Source: Karstenula rhodostoma CBS 690.94 (taxonomy: Eukaryota > Ascomycota > Dothideomycetes > Pleosporales > Didymosphaeriaceae). From it: 64,000 nt of DNA. The notes under the pieces were generated by a model. The model did not search any database and was not told the origin of the DNA. It saw nothing but the letters and a program-made list of their open reading frames with translations. Every line of letters starts with the position of its first letter. Positions within the stretch are counted from its first letter, which is position 1. A program made the translations under genes and the position numbers. Below, piece after piece: positions 1 through 10,036 of this stretch. The DNA is taken from the NCBI GenBank assembly GCA_010093485.1, contig MU001515.1:143518-207517 (forward strand). Direction: 5' to 3'.

Positions 1-2
1 TA

Positions 3-1186
3 GCCCTCGTGGCGTGTGCCCCGCAGAGAGGCGGAGGGAGGAAGGCTACGGCTCAGCAGCAGGCGGCGCAGGTCCCGCAGGGCATCTCGCAGGCGACGGA
101 CGGGTCGATGATTCTGGATGCTACCGTCAACATCAACCAACTGCCCATCCGGTTCAAGATCGCGGCGCCGGCGGACCAGTTCACGGCGGCGAGCGGCGTG
201 CCTGGTGCTGCGGCGGCGAGCGGTGCGAACGGCACCATGGGTACGTCCATGCATCCATCCATCCATCCATCCATCCTACTTCTTTTCAAGTCTTCGGGAT
301 ATCTGCTGATGAATGACCCACAGGCGTCAACGTCCTCCTCCACGGCGACGGCGGCCAATCCTTCTTCGACTTCCCTAACCAAAACCTCCAAGCCAACACC
401 ATGGGCGTCGCCCTGCTCGCGCCCAACGCCAACCTCTTCTGGGGCGGCGGCTCTGGCCTCGACCGCACCGACGGCGCCGCCCACGCGCAGGCCGTCGCCG
501 ACTTCGTGACAACCACGATGCCGCAACTCGTCGCCTTCGACGCCGCCAACGTAAAATTCACCGGCGTCAGCGGCGGCAGCCTCCTCATGAGCGGCTTCTT
601 CATCCCAGCGCAAATGCAGAACTTTGCAAACTCGGCCGTCGAACTCAACTGCGGCGCCATGCCGCCCCAGGTCCCCTTCGCCGACGCAAACACAGTCATG
701 AGCTCCCTGCGTATCCACTACCAGTCCACCCAGTCCGAACTCACGCTCCTCCAGGACGCTATACCCCAGGCCGTCGCCGCGTACGAACAGCTCGCCGCCG
801 ACGCGGGGCTGGGCGCCGATCAGATCAACGCGCTGCAGACCGTCGACAACACGCCGGCGGGCGGGCACTGCGAGTTCGACGGGAACGACTTTGTGACGGG
901 CGTGCAGACGATGCTGACGAGCTACTCGAATGTCGTGCAGGGGGGCGACGGGGTAGTGGCGGGCTTGGGCGCGCCGAGCACCGGCAACGTGCTGACTGGG
1001 GTCGTGGGCAATGAGAATTTGAAGTTCGCCGCGGGGGGCAGGAAGAGGGATGCCGGGGTGGAGAGTATGGTGGTGAGGAGGTGGGCGGAGGGGTTGGAGG
1101 GGCGGCAGAGAAGGAGGAGGCAGGATGTTGTTGTTGAGGAGGCGGGCGTGGCTATGTTGGCGTGTGATCGGATGACGTGCAACTGA
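3..1186 (+). CDS. Secreted alpha/beta-hydrolase-like protein, 5' end cut by window edge
   Basis: The exons are 3(partial)-240 and 324-1186. The intron at 241-323 has a GTACGT donor and CAG acceptor, and contains a CATC microsatellite near 250-276. The frame is open to the window start, and the first residues (ALVACAPQ) look like the end of a signal peptide, so the true start lies upstream. Across the splice the protein reads GVNVLLHGDGGQSFFDFP. Further on is GVSGGSLL, a G-x-S-x-G nucleophile elbow typical of alpha/beta hydrolases. It resembles a fungal secreted family that is often labelled with an uninformative 'cyclin-like F-box' name; this is from memory. The C-terminus is basic and low in complexity (RRWAEGLEGRQRRRRQ), so a further 3' intron is possible. 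Substrate unknown. Confidence 0.7.
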
Positions 1187-1455
1187 GCACGCGGTTGTTG
1201 GTGGCTTGGGCGGTAGGGGGATGGGAATTGGTAGTTGAAGTGGAAGTTCATATGGATGAGCACGGTGCGTATCTGGTGTTGCGCGTGGTGTCGCTGCCGC
1301 GGACACGCTTGTGTGATTCCGAGTGCCACTTGCGTGAGCCTCCGGTGCGGATAGTCTTCATGTATAATGCGATAATAGACATAGATAATCGTCTATGAAG
1401 CGTGTTTCCTTGCCGAGAATTCTTGCATATTCCCTGTCAACGAGTTTCGTTTTCT

Positions 1456-2367
1456 TCACATGCCAATCCCCAACTTCTGCAGCATTCCCCCCAGGTCGGT
1501 ATCCACGATCTTATCCCACCCCCTCACAGGACCCCACGCGACCTCCTTCCCCGCCACCCTCGTCTGCTCCACCAGCGCCCTCATCAACGGACTACTCCTC
1601 GAAATGCCGGGATACGCATCGAACTCGACCTTCCTGAGGTGCGCCAACTCGCCAAACAAACACCCCAGCAGCCCCACGCTAAACACAGTGAAGAACTGCT
1701 CGGCCTCCCCACCCGTCTCCTTCCGAAACGCCTCGAAGCTCGGATGGCTCGCAGGATCCAGCTCCACAAACACCTTGAGCATGCGCACATTCGCCGCAGC
1801 GTGCAGCTTCAGCCGCGCATCGACCACCCAGCCCTTGGGCGGCTTGTTGAACCCGGGGCCGAGCCTGAGCTCCAGACAGCGCATCTGGGCGATGTAGTGG
1901 GCGGGCAGGCGGGCGAGGAGCTGCTTCTTAGTGTGGAAGAAGCGGCCGGAGATGGCGAAGATGCGGAAGGTGTTTGTGGCGTAGAAGACGTGGGAGGCGT
2001 CTGCGTGCATGCGGCGGGAGACGAGGAAGAGGCGCAGGGCGGGGAGGAGGGTGCGGCCGTTGGAGGGGTCGAGGTCGATTGTTTTGGGGGTTGTGAGGAG
2101 GAGCTCGAGGATGCGGAGGCGGAGTTCGGCGGGGAGCGCGAAGAAGGGGAAGGGGACGCGCGGTTTGGGTTTGGGTTTGGACTTGGGGCGGTCGTCGGAC
2201 GAGGAGAGGTCGAGGTCCGAGGAGTCGGAGGCGTGCGGGGAGAGGGCGAGCGTGTCGAGCTGCAGGGCGAGCGCGTCGATGTCTTTGGTCTTGTAGCGGG
2301 TGGCGCCCGAGGTGACTGGCACGGTGCGGGCTTTCCTGCCTTTGCCCTTGCCTTCGCCTTTGCCCAT
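1456..2367 (-). CDS. F-box-like / 2EXR-type protein
   Basis: A single-exon protein of 303 aa. The start is the ATG at 2367, opening with a Gly/Lys tract (MGKGEGKGKGRK). An acidic, serine-rich low-complexity stretch follows, then PFFALPAELRLRILELLL around residues 72-90, the F-box-like/2EXR signature. The rest has hydrophobic repeats (ALRLFLVSRRMHADASHVFY, AQMRCLELRLGPGF) as in this large fungal family. The usual inference is substrate recognition in SCF-type ubiquitin ligases, but most members are uncharacterised and the target cannot be read from sequence. A second, only distantly similar member lies at 10037-11231, and a broken fragment near 49540. Confidence 0.75.
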   Translation of the reverse strand: MGKGEGKGKGRKARTVPVTSGATRYKTKDIDALALQLDTLALSPHASDSSDLDLSSSDDRPKSKPKPKPRVPFPFFALPAELRLRILELLLTTPKTIDLDPSNGRTLLPALRLFLVSRRMHADASHVFYATNTFRIFAISGRFFHTKKQLLARLPAHYIAQMRCLELRLGPGFNKPPKGWVVDARLKLHAAANVRMLKVFVELDPASHPSFEAFRKETGGEAEQFFTVFSVGLLGCLFGELAHLRKVEFDAYPGISRSSPLMRALVEQTRVAGKEVAWGPVRGWDKIVDTDLGGMLQKLGIGM

Positions 2368-3119
2368 GGCTGCAAAGGGGAAGCTTCGGTGGGATGCTTC
2401 GGTGGGAAGGGCGGGTGATATGATATGGAGCGCTCTAAAGCGCGCAGGGCAGCGTCGCTTTAGAGGCGTCTATGCATCCATCGTGGCTGCAGCAGATCCA
2501 CAGACAACGCAGGCGTCGTCGCTCGAGGGGTGGAGGAGAAGTCAGTCGTGACGATGCAGCGCAGTCGGAACTATTGCCGCCACCACTCGGCATCCTTCCG
2601 GTATCGTTCCGACCACGCCAAGACAGCATGACTAAGCGCTGATTCATCCGACCTTTCCGAATAAAACTCTGCGCGCGCCCGCTCCCTTTTCCGCTCCTCA
2701 GAAAGTTGCACCCAGGATAATTTGACTGCAGTTCGTCCTGTATCGGGCTGTGGTTGTATTAGCTGGGGAGAACGAACATCGATGCTCCCAAGAACCGCCG
2801 AGCTTCCTTTCGATAGCGAGAACGGTTCCGTGGTGTCGAGACATTTTTTACTGGTGAGCGCGCGTAGTTGTCATGTGATGTGGGCGTCTCCGGGCGCTGT
2901 GAAGAGCCATCTACCTAGGAACGAAGAACGATATGCTTTCGAAGCTTGTGCGGGCGTGCGATGTGTTGCTTCAACATGATGGATTGCTGTTGTAGAAGTG
3001 AAAAGCGTAGCATACCTTCCTCTGTCTGCCTGGGCACTGCTACGCACCATCTCGCGCGTCATTGCTCGTCTCTTTTACACACTTCGCCTCCCCATCTTCG
3101 CATCTTGACCACTTAACAG
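2368..3119. other. Intergenic, no supportable gene
   Basis: Only short overlapping frames without recognisable motifs. The last ~60 bases before 3119 look like an intron 3' end (pyrimidine-rich, TTAAC then CAG), relevant only if the exon at 3120 is real. Confidence 0.4.
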
Positions 3120-3381
3120 GCCCAGTCGGCGACAACGATACTCCAAACATAGGCAGCGACGTCGCCATCCAGCTCTCCTGCTCCGCGCCCTGGATCAATA
3201 GTTACTATTGTCTGCAATCTGCAACCGTCGCACACGCTTTCATCTCAAGCTGCGCGACCTACCTGTGCTCGACACTCCAGCAGAGTGACATCAACGCGGG
3301 GACATCTGCATATGCGAGTTATTTCCGAGGGCATAAATCAGGCGCCTGCGACCCTGACTGCTGCGAGTGGAGTGATTGGTA
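3120..3381 (+). CDS. Possible exon of a small Cys-rich extracellular protein
   Basis: The open frame after a plausible acceptor at 3119 encodes a compact cysteine-rich segment: LSCSAPWINSYYCLQSAT, then ISSCATYLC, and a CDPDCCEW tail. The spacing recalls CFEM-like or other extracellular fungal modules, but this is resemblance only. The frame stops at TAG 3379-3381. A GTAGGT donor overlaps that stop, so splicing onward to about 3475 is possible. I could not find a convincing first exon, so this may be a gene remnant. Confidence 0.3.
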
Positions 3382-3776
3382 GGTCTCGCGACACCGTTTG
3401 GTTTGTGGTGAATGATCACACTAATGTCTGTGTATTGACTTCGCCTGTTTGAGTATGTACTTCAATCACTTCCAGGATTTCTGATCGCCGACTAAAGTCT
3501 TCAATAATACTGTCAACACAAGGGAAGAAGCAGTGACACTGATTGACGAGATGCCATACCAACACCCTTCACATGCGACGTACTAGATATAAGGGGCCGT
3601 GTCGCGCTGCCCTTGAGTAGCCAGACATCCATCATCCTCCTCACAACTTCCCCTAGTATCAATCTGCTACACCAGCACTCACACCTCAACTTCATTTCAC
3701 GAGGCCAATCTTTGACAGTCATCCATCTCTTCTTCGTTCCTCATCAACCACCTTTTGAACATCCAGCAACATCACA

Positions 3777-4963
3777 ATGCGCGCCGTTGCCTATCTCTCC
3801 CATGCCCTCGCCTTGCGGCAGGCCCCAACGCCATCTCCGGCCCCAACACCCATCACAAACGCCATTCTATCTCCCCCAAACAACGCGACGTGCGCTGCCA
3901 ACATCGGAACCCCAGGTTCAGTGTACTTCTGCGGTCAAGACCCCGCGAGCTGCGAATGGTGGGAGTACAAAAAGATGACCAAAGAGTGTCGAGTTCTCGG
4001 TGGCGGGCTCCTGAATCCCTCGTCGATCGGGCCCGACGCTGGAGGTCACTGCCATCTGTATCACAACCCTGAGTGTAAAGATGGGGACGAGGTGGAACTT
4101 GTGGAGGCGCCGGGGGCGCCTCTGCCTGTGCCGGGCAAGCCTAAGTAAGTCATGTAGCATGCTCTCGAAGGCGTACCCTAGTGTGCAGCCCGCGATGATA
4201 AGACTGACCAAATCCCGCAGGAAGATCATCTGTCCCGGCGTCAAAGCCGCAAACATCCCTCCCAACATCGCAAAAGCGATAAAGTGCTACGACCAAGTAG
4301 AGCATCCCGCTGCTTCCCCCGGAACGACAGGTCCCAGTCCGAACCCTCCCGCCGCCCCACCACCCGCAGCGCCCACACCCCCCGCCAACACACCACCGCC
4401 AGGCTGCACCCCATCTCCGTCTCCAGCCGGTGGGACGCCCGCTCTCGCCGCCCGCGACACCTTCCCGAAAATCAACCCAACGCCCGACCCCTGCAAATGC
4501 GTCCCCCGCGCTGGTCACCCCGGCGCTTTCTACATCTGCAAAAACATACCGAATGCGGAAACCCCCATTCTCTGCCGGTGGTACGATTACACGCCTTCTG
4601 ATCAGAATCAGTGCCTCTCGCTGGCTACGCTCGACTTCGCTAGTGCGGGCATCTCATTTTTAGGGCCGGACTTTGGGGGGAGGTGTAGCTTTTATAGCAC
4701 GCTGGACTGCGGGGTGGGGAGTGAGGTTGACCTTGGCGAAGGGAGAAAGTGAGTTTACCCTAGAACGGAATGGAAGGAGGCAGAGAGCTGACTGTGTGTA
4801 CAGGAGCATTGAGTGCCCGGGGAAAGCGTTCCCAGTGGGCACTGGGCCGTGGACTGCGGTGGCGATTAAGTGTTTCGATTCAACCGCGCTTCCGGCTCCT
4901 GCGGAGGGTGCGGGTAAGCCTACCTCGACTGTTACGGTTGTTGTTAGTCCGTCGCCGGTGTAA
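3777..4963 (+). CDS. Tandem 8-Cys-module protein (two modules, Pro-rich linker)
   Basis: The exons are 3777-4144, 4221-4748 and 4804-4963 (351 aa). All junctions are GT-AG and in phase. Module 1 (about residues 36-142) and module 2 (about 205-325) share a pattern: Cys, G-x-P-G-x-[VF]-Y-[FI]-C, C-x-W, Cys, [IL]-G-P-D-x-G-G-x-C-x-[LF]-Y, [ED]-C, C-P-G, and [IV]-K-C-[YF]. Module 2 has one extra Cys. The linker is rich in Pro, Ala and Thr. Both introns sit at the same place in the module, just before the C-P-G segment, and both are phase 2, which points to internal duplication. The N-terminus MRAVAYLSHALALR is nearly repeated in the paralogue at 9035 and is only a weak signal peptide. I do not recognise the family; eight paired cysteines suggest an extracellular, disulphide-bonded protein. 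Confidence 0.72.
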
Positions 4964-5617
4964 ATGGTCTTTTGGAAAGCTTGCATGTACATGTCTCAAG
5001 CTACGTTGAGCACGGTGCTTTTGCAAGCCGCGGCAAAACGCAGTACAAGAATCATGTCCTGTTCTACATTAAGCAGAGGGTGTTTTTGATTTAGAATTAG
5101 TTAGTACATTTGAGTTTGTAGACTACATGTGCGAATGTTGCGAAAATGATAGTATGTATCTAGTTGTTTTGTTTTATTCGTAGGAGCTGGAAAGAATCAT
5201 TCGCGGAGATGTCTTGTGAATGATATATGCGTGTACGTACGTAAAGGCTATGCTGGGCAACGTACGCGCGAAACCTTTCCGGGCTGCATGACTGGGGAAG
5301 ATTGTAGCCACATTAGAAGAACTGGACCGAGCGTGCAATTCTAAAGGGAAGTTAATGTTAATAGACGATAATGGAGTTGGTCTGATGTTCGATGATGGAA
5401 CGATGTGGTGCCAACACGCGTGGAAGCAAGATGAACTAGAATCAGAAACAGCCTAGCCTCTTATGCTAGACCCCCAGAAACTGCCCCATCTGTGCCATCC
5501 TCCCGAACCTTATCTCTGGACGTTCTGTTTTGGTCCCATCTCTCTCCTTGTACAATGTGATCGTCTCTCGCATCTCTCACAGGGTGTCTCTCAACATCTC
5601 TCGTTGCGTGATCGAGG
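4964..5617. other. Intergenic, no gene seen
   Basis: AT-richer than its neighbours, with only short frames and no recognisable motif. Confidence 0.45.
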
Positions 5618-7440
5618 ATGGATGACGCGTCCAACATGGAGCACAGGCTGCCATGCCTGCAGGAAGATGAAGAAAAAGGTACACAGTCTTATCGTATCGA
5701 TGTTCTCGAACGACACCGCCAAGTCGCTACAGTGCGATGGCGCCAAACCAGAGTGCGTGAGGTGCACGAGGGCTGGAAGACCTTGCCCTGGCTAGTCCAG
5801 GCAGGAAGTCGTGTTCAGGTTGATGAACGACTCCGCCATGGCCCGAGCTAACAAGCCGACTGTGCTGGCTACTATCACAGGCGGTTGTAACCCGTTCTTT
5901 ATCCAACCTTCCACTGATTGGGCATAGTTCGCTATATCGCGTTGTCTATCATTACGTGGAGCCGCCTTCCGTATGTGGTCTGCCTGGGTATCTAGAGTTT
6001 CTCTCGACTATGCTCAACTCTGCAGACAGCAGTCTGCAAACGTCGTTGTTGGCCGCTTCACTGGCGAATTTGGCAAATGCATCGGGGATGGAGCAGCTGC
6101 GCACTGAGTCGAGGATTCAATATGGCCGCGCATTGCGATCGCTCCATGCGGCGCTTAGTGACAAGGCCACGGCGACTGACGATCACACCCTACTTGCGGT
6201 TGTACTTCTGCAGAATTATGAAGTGAGTGCTCGATATCCATGTTAGGATCGCGCTAACGGAACAGGACCATCACTGGCAATGTCGACTTGGAGAAGGATC
6301 CACACGAGAAAGCCACTACCGCAATCATGCGTCTACGGCGCCCGGGTCACGAATCTCTCTCGAACAGGTCAAGCAGCTTGTCCAGAGTTGTGTTGATCCG
6401 GAAGGAAATCATCGGAATGATGGACCGCACAAACAATAATATGGAAGTTGACAAACGCTTCATCGACACGAAGTAGACCGTAGGATCCAGCCTCCGAACG
6501 TTGTTGCGGGATGTGTTCATTGCCTTAAGAATACTTGAAGCCTGTACTGAGTCAAAGGACACCGTGACTGACTCACAAACGATGGCTTTCAGAGAAGCGT
6601 GGAACTCTGCGACAGAGGTCTACAATCAGATTTTGCTTTGGCCATCGACTGTACCGCCCGCATGGAAGATGAAAGCTTGTGTCCTGCCCATGACACCGTC
6701 ACATATTGTGGGACAGACCAATCGCAAGGGTCAGGCGTACGTATTTTCGAGCTTGCAGTACGGTGCAGTATACGTAGCACATCAGTGCAGCCACATTCAC
6801 CTGTGCCAGAGCTTGGGAAAGGCGTATCGCTTCATCCATCGACAACACCGTACGATAACTTTCGACAGCGATTTTAGACCGTCGGAGGATGAAGTACTAG
6901 AGACATTGAATTCAACCGTCGACGACATGTTCGACATCAGCCCGTTTATGCTCGGCGATGTCAATTCAGAAGGACAGCTCAACATGACTAATGAAAGGAG
7001 AGCTTTGGGGGCCTTTTTCCTGCTGCGAAGCGTATACGTGGCGCTGTCTGTGGACCCTCTATCGCATCCACAGTTGCAGAAGCTCTTCATCTCCTGGGGC
7101 GCATCGGGTCCGAATTTGGTGTCAAGACAGCATCGAACTTACGGAACAAGTGCTTTGCCCAGCATCCTGAATGGTCGTGATAGGGCATCGAAGAGATTCA
7201 AGAGAGAGGATTACCGTCAGTGCCCAGAAGCGCAGCACTAGCCATGTCAGGTATGGTTGGACGTCTTCTGCCGGCGAATCACATCACTCCAGAGCTATTT
7301 CATCGCTGGATTAGGGTTACTCTACCATCTGCGCCGCCTCCGCGATGATGGTATCGCGGCTATGTGCTCGCTGAAAGTTCGCGAAGTCATGCCCCAGCCT
7401 CGCCGACGACTTGGCCTTCGGAAATCGATTCTACCTACAT
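5618..7440 (+). pseudogene. Decayed Zn2Cys6 transcription factor
   Basis: Splicing out 5679-5732 joins CHACRKMKKK to CDGAKPECVRCTRAGRPCPG, a complete Zn2Cys6 cluster (C-x2-C-x6-C-x5-C-x2-C-x6-C). An in-frame TAG at 5793-5795 then ends the protein, although the same frame continues with family-like sequence (EVVFRLMNDSAMARANKP). Further pieces of the fungal factor middle region lie in other frames: GYLEFLSTMLNSADSSL from 5956, a second intron-like break at 6223-6265, an ITGN stretch after it, LRSVYVALSVDP near 7030, an FGVKTAS stretch near 7110, and IAGLGLLYHL near 7305. The segment order is preserved but the frame changes repeatedly, so this is a pseudogene. It may once have regulated the adjacent amidohydrolase, which is also broken. 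Confidence 0.72.
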
Positions 7441-7514
7441 AAGCAGGCTTGTCATGGGGTACTTGGTAGTTCATCGACGGGTTCAGAACGACTCCCTACT
7501 TTGTACTTTTTACG

Positions 7515-8725
7515 ATGCGTCTCGAATACCTTTATTCTTCCATCTTGGGTGCCGTGCTACTAGTACCTCTAGTCCTCGGTTGCGGATCTCATCCAGACCA
7601 CGCTGCTTCACTCAACATCCCAAGCCTGATCACTACCAACAACCTCGCGCGCCCTAATAGTACCATACCCCACAGGAAGATTGCACTACACAACGTCCAA
7701 GTCTTCGATGGTACATGCGTTCTTTCACCTTCGACTGTCGTCATCGATGGCCCCTTTATCGGCTCAGATCCAACGGATGCAGAGCACATCGACCGCAAGG
7801 GAGGCGTACTCCTGCCCGGCCTCATTGACGCTCACTGCCACCCTACCAACCTAACGCACATGCAGGAGCTCGCGAGGTGGGGCGTCACAAGCGGATTCGT
7901 CATGGCCTGCTTCTCCCAAGAGCTGTGTTCCTCGCTCAGCAACCACAACGGCCTCCCCTCCGGCCTATGATCGAGCGTCCCAGCCTCAGCGCCGGGGAGT
8001 GTAGACGGCAACATCGTCGTCGCTGCCACGCGTGACGCTTCGGCCCTGGCCAACGGCACCGCTGCAGTGCCCGGCTGGATCGATCGTCAGCTGGCCGGTC
8101 AAGACTCCGATCACTTCAAGCTTATCGCCGAAACGCCTGGCCTCGACTAAGCAACCCTCGACTCCCTCGTCACCGAAGCGCATCTCCACAGCAAGCAAAC
8201 CGTCACCCACGCCGCCAAACGCGATGCCTACACCCACGCCATCCTCTCCCGAACAGACCACGTCCACCACGCACCGCTCGACACGGGGCTCTCACCCGCT
8301 CTGGCACACACCATGCAGCAGCAAGGCCAGACCTCCACACCGACGCTAACTATGATGCGTGCCACCGCACTCACCGGCACGACCGCATCCGGTACAAACT
8401 TCACCGCCGCGCTCGCAACGACGTCGCTCCTCCACAGGTCCCGCGTCCCCGTCCTCGCCGGCACAGACGCAAATCTGCAGTCCGGCGTCCCCGCCATGGT
8501 GCCGTTCGGGACCTCCCTTCACGACGAGCTGGAGAACCACGTAGAGGCGGGCATATCGCCTGTCGATGCGCTGCTCGCGGCGACCGTCAAGCGCGTGCCT
8601 TTGGACTGTGAGACAGAGGCACAATTGAAGTGGGCATGCGGGCGGATATTAGACACACGAGGGATATCACGCGTGTGTGGATCGGAGGTGTGGAAGTGGG
8701 GAGGAGTGGTGATTGGGTTGTGTGA
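7515..8725 (+). pseudogene. Amidohydrolase (imidazolonepropionase-like) with two in-frame stops and a frameshift
   Basis: The ATG at 7515 opens with a signal-peptide-like stretch (YLYSSILGAVLLVPLVLG). One frame runs to about 8600 and carries VQVFDG, then LLPGLIDAHCHP (the H-x-H metal site of amidohydrolases), TVTHAAKRDAY, DHVHHAPLD, and VPVLAGTDAN (Asp of the metal centre). It is interrupted by TGA at 7968-7970 and TAA at 8148-8150; each differs by one C-to-T change from a sense codon (CGA, CAA) that fits the family. Near 8600-8615 the frame shifts: the expected tail (GTIEVGMRADI, then TRVWIGGVEV) is in another frame, ends at 8725, and lacks about ten residues of the usual region between these motifs. 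It is broken in at least three places. Confidence 0.8.
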
Positions 8726-9034
8726 GGGTTGTGTAAGGGCTGTACTTCTGGGCGGATATGAATGTCGCGATAGCATCAAAGGAGTTGGTAGTGGAAGAGG
8801 ACTTTCAGATGACACGTCCTGCAAGTACTTCATTTAGTATAATTTACATTGACGGAGCGGCCTGGCACTCCCCCCCGTGATTACCACCGCTTCACGCAGT
8901 AGATCTGTTACAAGCATATACATATGAATGCTCGACAACACCCATATCTACAACGAACTAATGGACTCTCCTCTACATACACCCACGGACAATAACTACA
9001 CACACAAACACATTGTCAGTTTCAAACCATTGCC

Positions 9035-9647
9035 ATGCGCGCACTAAGCTATCTAACCCACACCCTCGCCCTCCGCACAAACCCCTCCACGCCCTCCACC
9101 GTACGATGCAACCCCACAGTCGGCATCCCAGGCGGCGGTACGTATCCCCCCACTCCCCTTCCCCTTCCCCTTGCCCACTAACCTCGCCATAGTCTACATA
9201 TGCCCCTCGGCCTCAACCTGCACCTGGCACCCCCCCTCCAACCTCTCCACCCCGGCGGCAACGGCCCCCTGCACCCCGCTCGCCAGCCCGCCCACCATCA
9301 TCGGGCCCGACCCCGGCGGCGTCTGCCTCCTCTACAGCAGCCCGGACTGCGCACCTGACTCCTTGCTCGACATCTCTTCCAATGCCACGGGTGCGGGCCA
9401 GGCGAAGGGCGCGGTGGTTTGTCCGGGGATCAGTGCGGAGTTTGTGCCTGTGGGGATGAGGGGGTTTAGTTGTTTTGCGGTGGGGGTTGGGTATGGGGGG
9501 AGGGAAGAGGGAGGGGAGAATGAGAAGGATGGAGAGGGAGAGAAGAAAGATGGAGAGGGAGGGGAGAATGACGAGGATGGGGAGGTGGAGGTGGTAGGCG
9601 TGCCGATCATGAGACCGGGGGTGGGTCATCGTGGCGCGCGTAGGTAG
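9035..9647 (+). CDS. Single 8-Cys-module protein, paralogue of the gene at 3777
   Basis: The exons are 9035-9137 and 9193-9647 (GTACGT donor, TAG acceptor; 185 aa). The N-terminus MRALSYLTHTLALR matches MRAVAYLSHALALR of the gene at 3777 at most positions. One module follows with the same eight cysteines: GIPGGVYIC across the splice, C-T-W, PC, IIGPDPGGVCLLY, PDC, VCPG, and SCF. The C-terminal third is a Gly/Glu/Lys/Asp low-complexity tail (9490-9590), unlike the Pro-rich linker of the paralogue. The intron position differs from that of the larger gene. Function unknown; both genes are on the + strand with two pseudogenes between them. Confidence 0.65.
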
Positions 9648-10036
9648 GCGGGGCGATGTACGGTGGAGCGCGGTGTTTCGTATTGATGCAGGTGGTGCGA
9701 ATTCAACGTGATATTACCGCTACAACGATTTTCCTGCAGCGCCAAATCGCGACGTGTCAGGCTTGCTATCGAGAGGGTAAAGTGGAAGACAACCAGGCGA
9801 TCAGTTGTTCACATTGTCCACTTCCCCATTATTACCTTGTACTATAACTACATACTCGTGCTGTGCGCCAAATTTGGTTCACGAAGAAAATGTTCCGTGA
9901 AGAAAATGATGCTCGTTAATCGTGTCCTCTCCTTGAGATGTCCGAACAACGCTTTTGTAATATCCGGACAGGCTATCAACCTCATGTCCAAGCTTGAGCC
10001 GATACCATTGCAGGGGGTGCTTGTGCTATATCGTGA
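9648..10036. other. Intergenic between convergent genes, nothing seen
   Basis: This is the shared 3' region of the module gene (+) and the F-box-like gene (-). No motif or repeat recognised. Confidence 0.5.

Noticed and set aside
53..1306. 417-codon minus-strand frame opposite the hydrolase gene
   Set aside because: A shadow of the GC-rich + strand gene, with Arg/His/Pro-rich composition and no motif.
1402..2418. 338-codon + strand frame opposite the F-box-like gene
   Set aside because: Shadow frame; the minus strand has the F-box-like motif and a sensible start.
9480..9600. Purine-rich Gly/Glu/Lys tract as a separate repeat gene
   Set aside because: It is in frame with, and continues, the cysteine-module protein.
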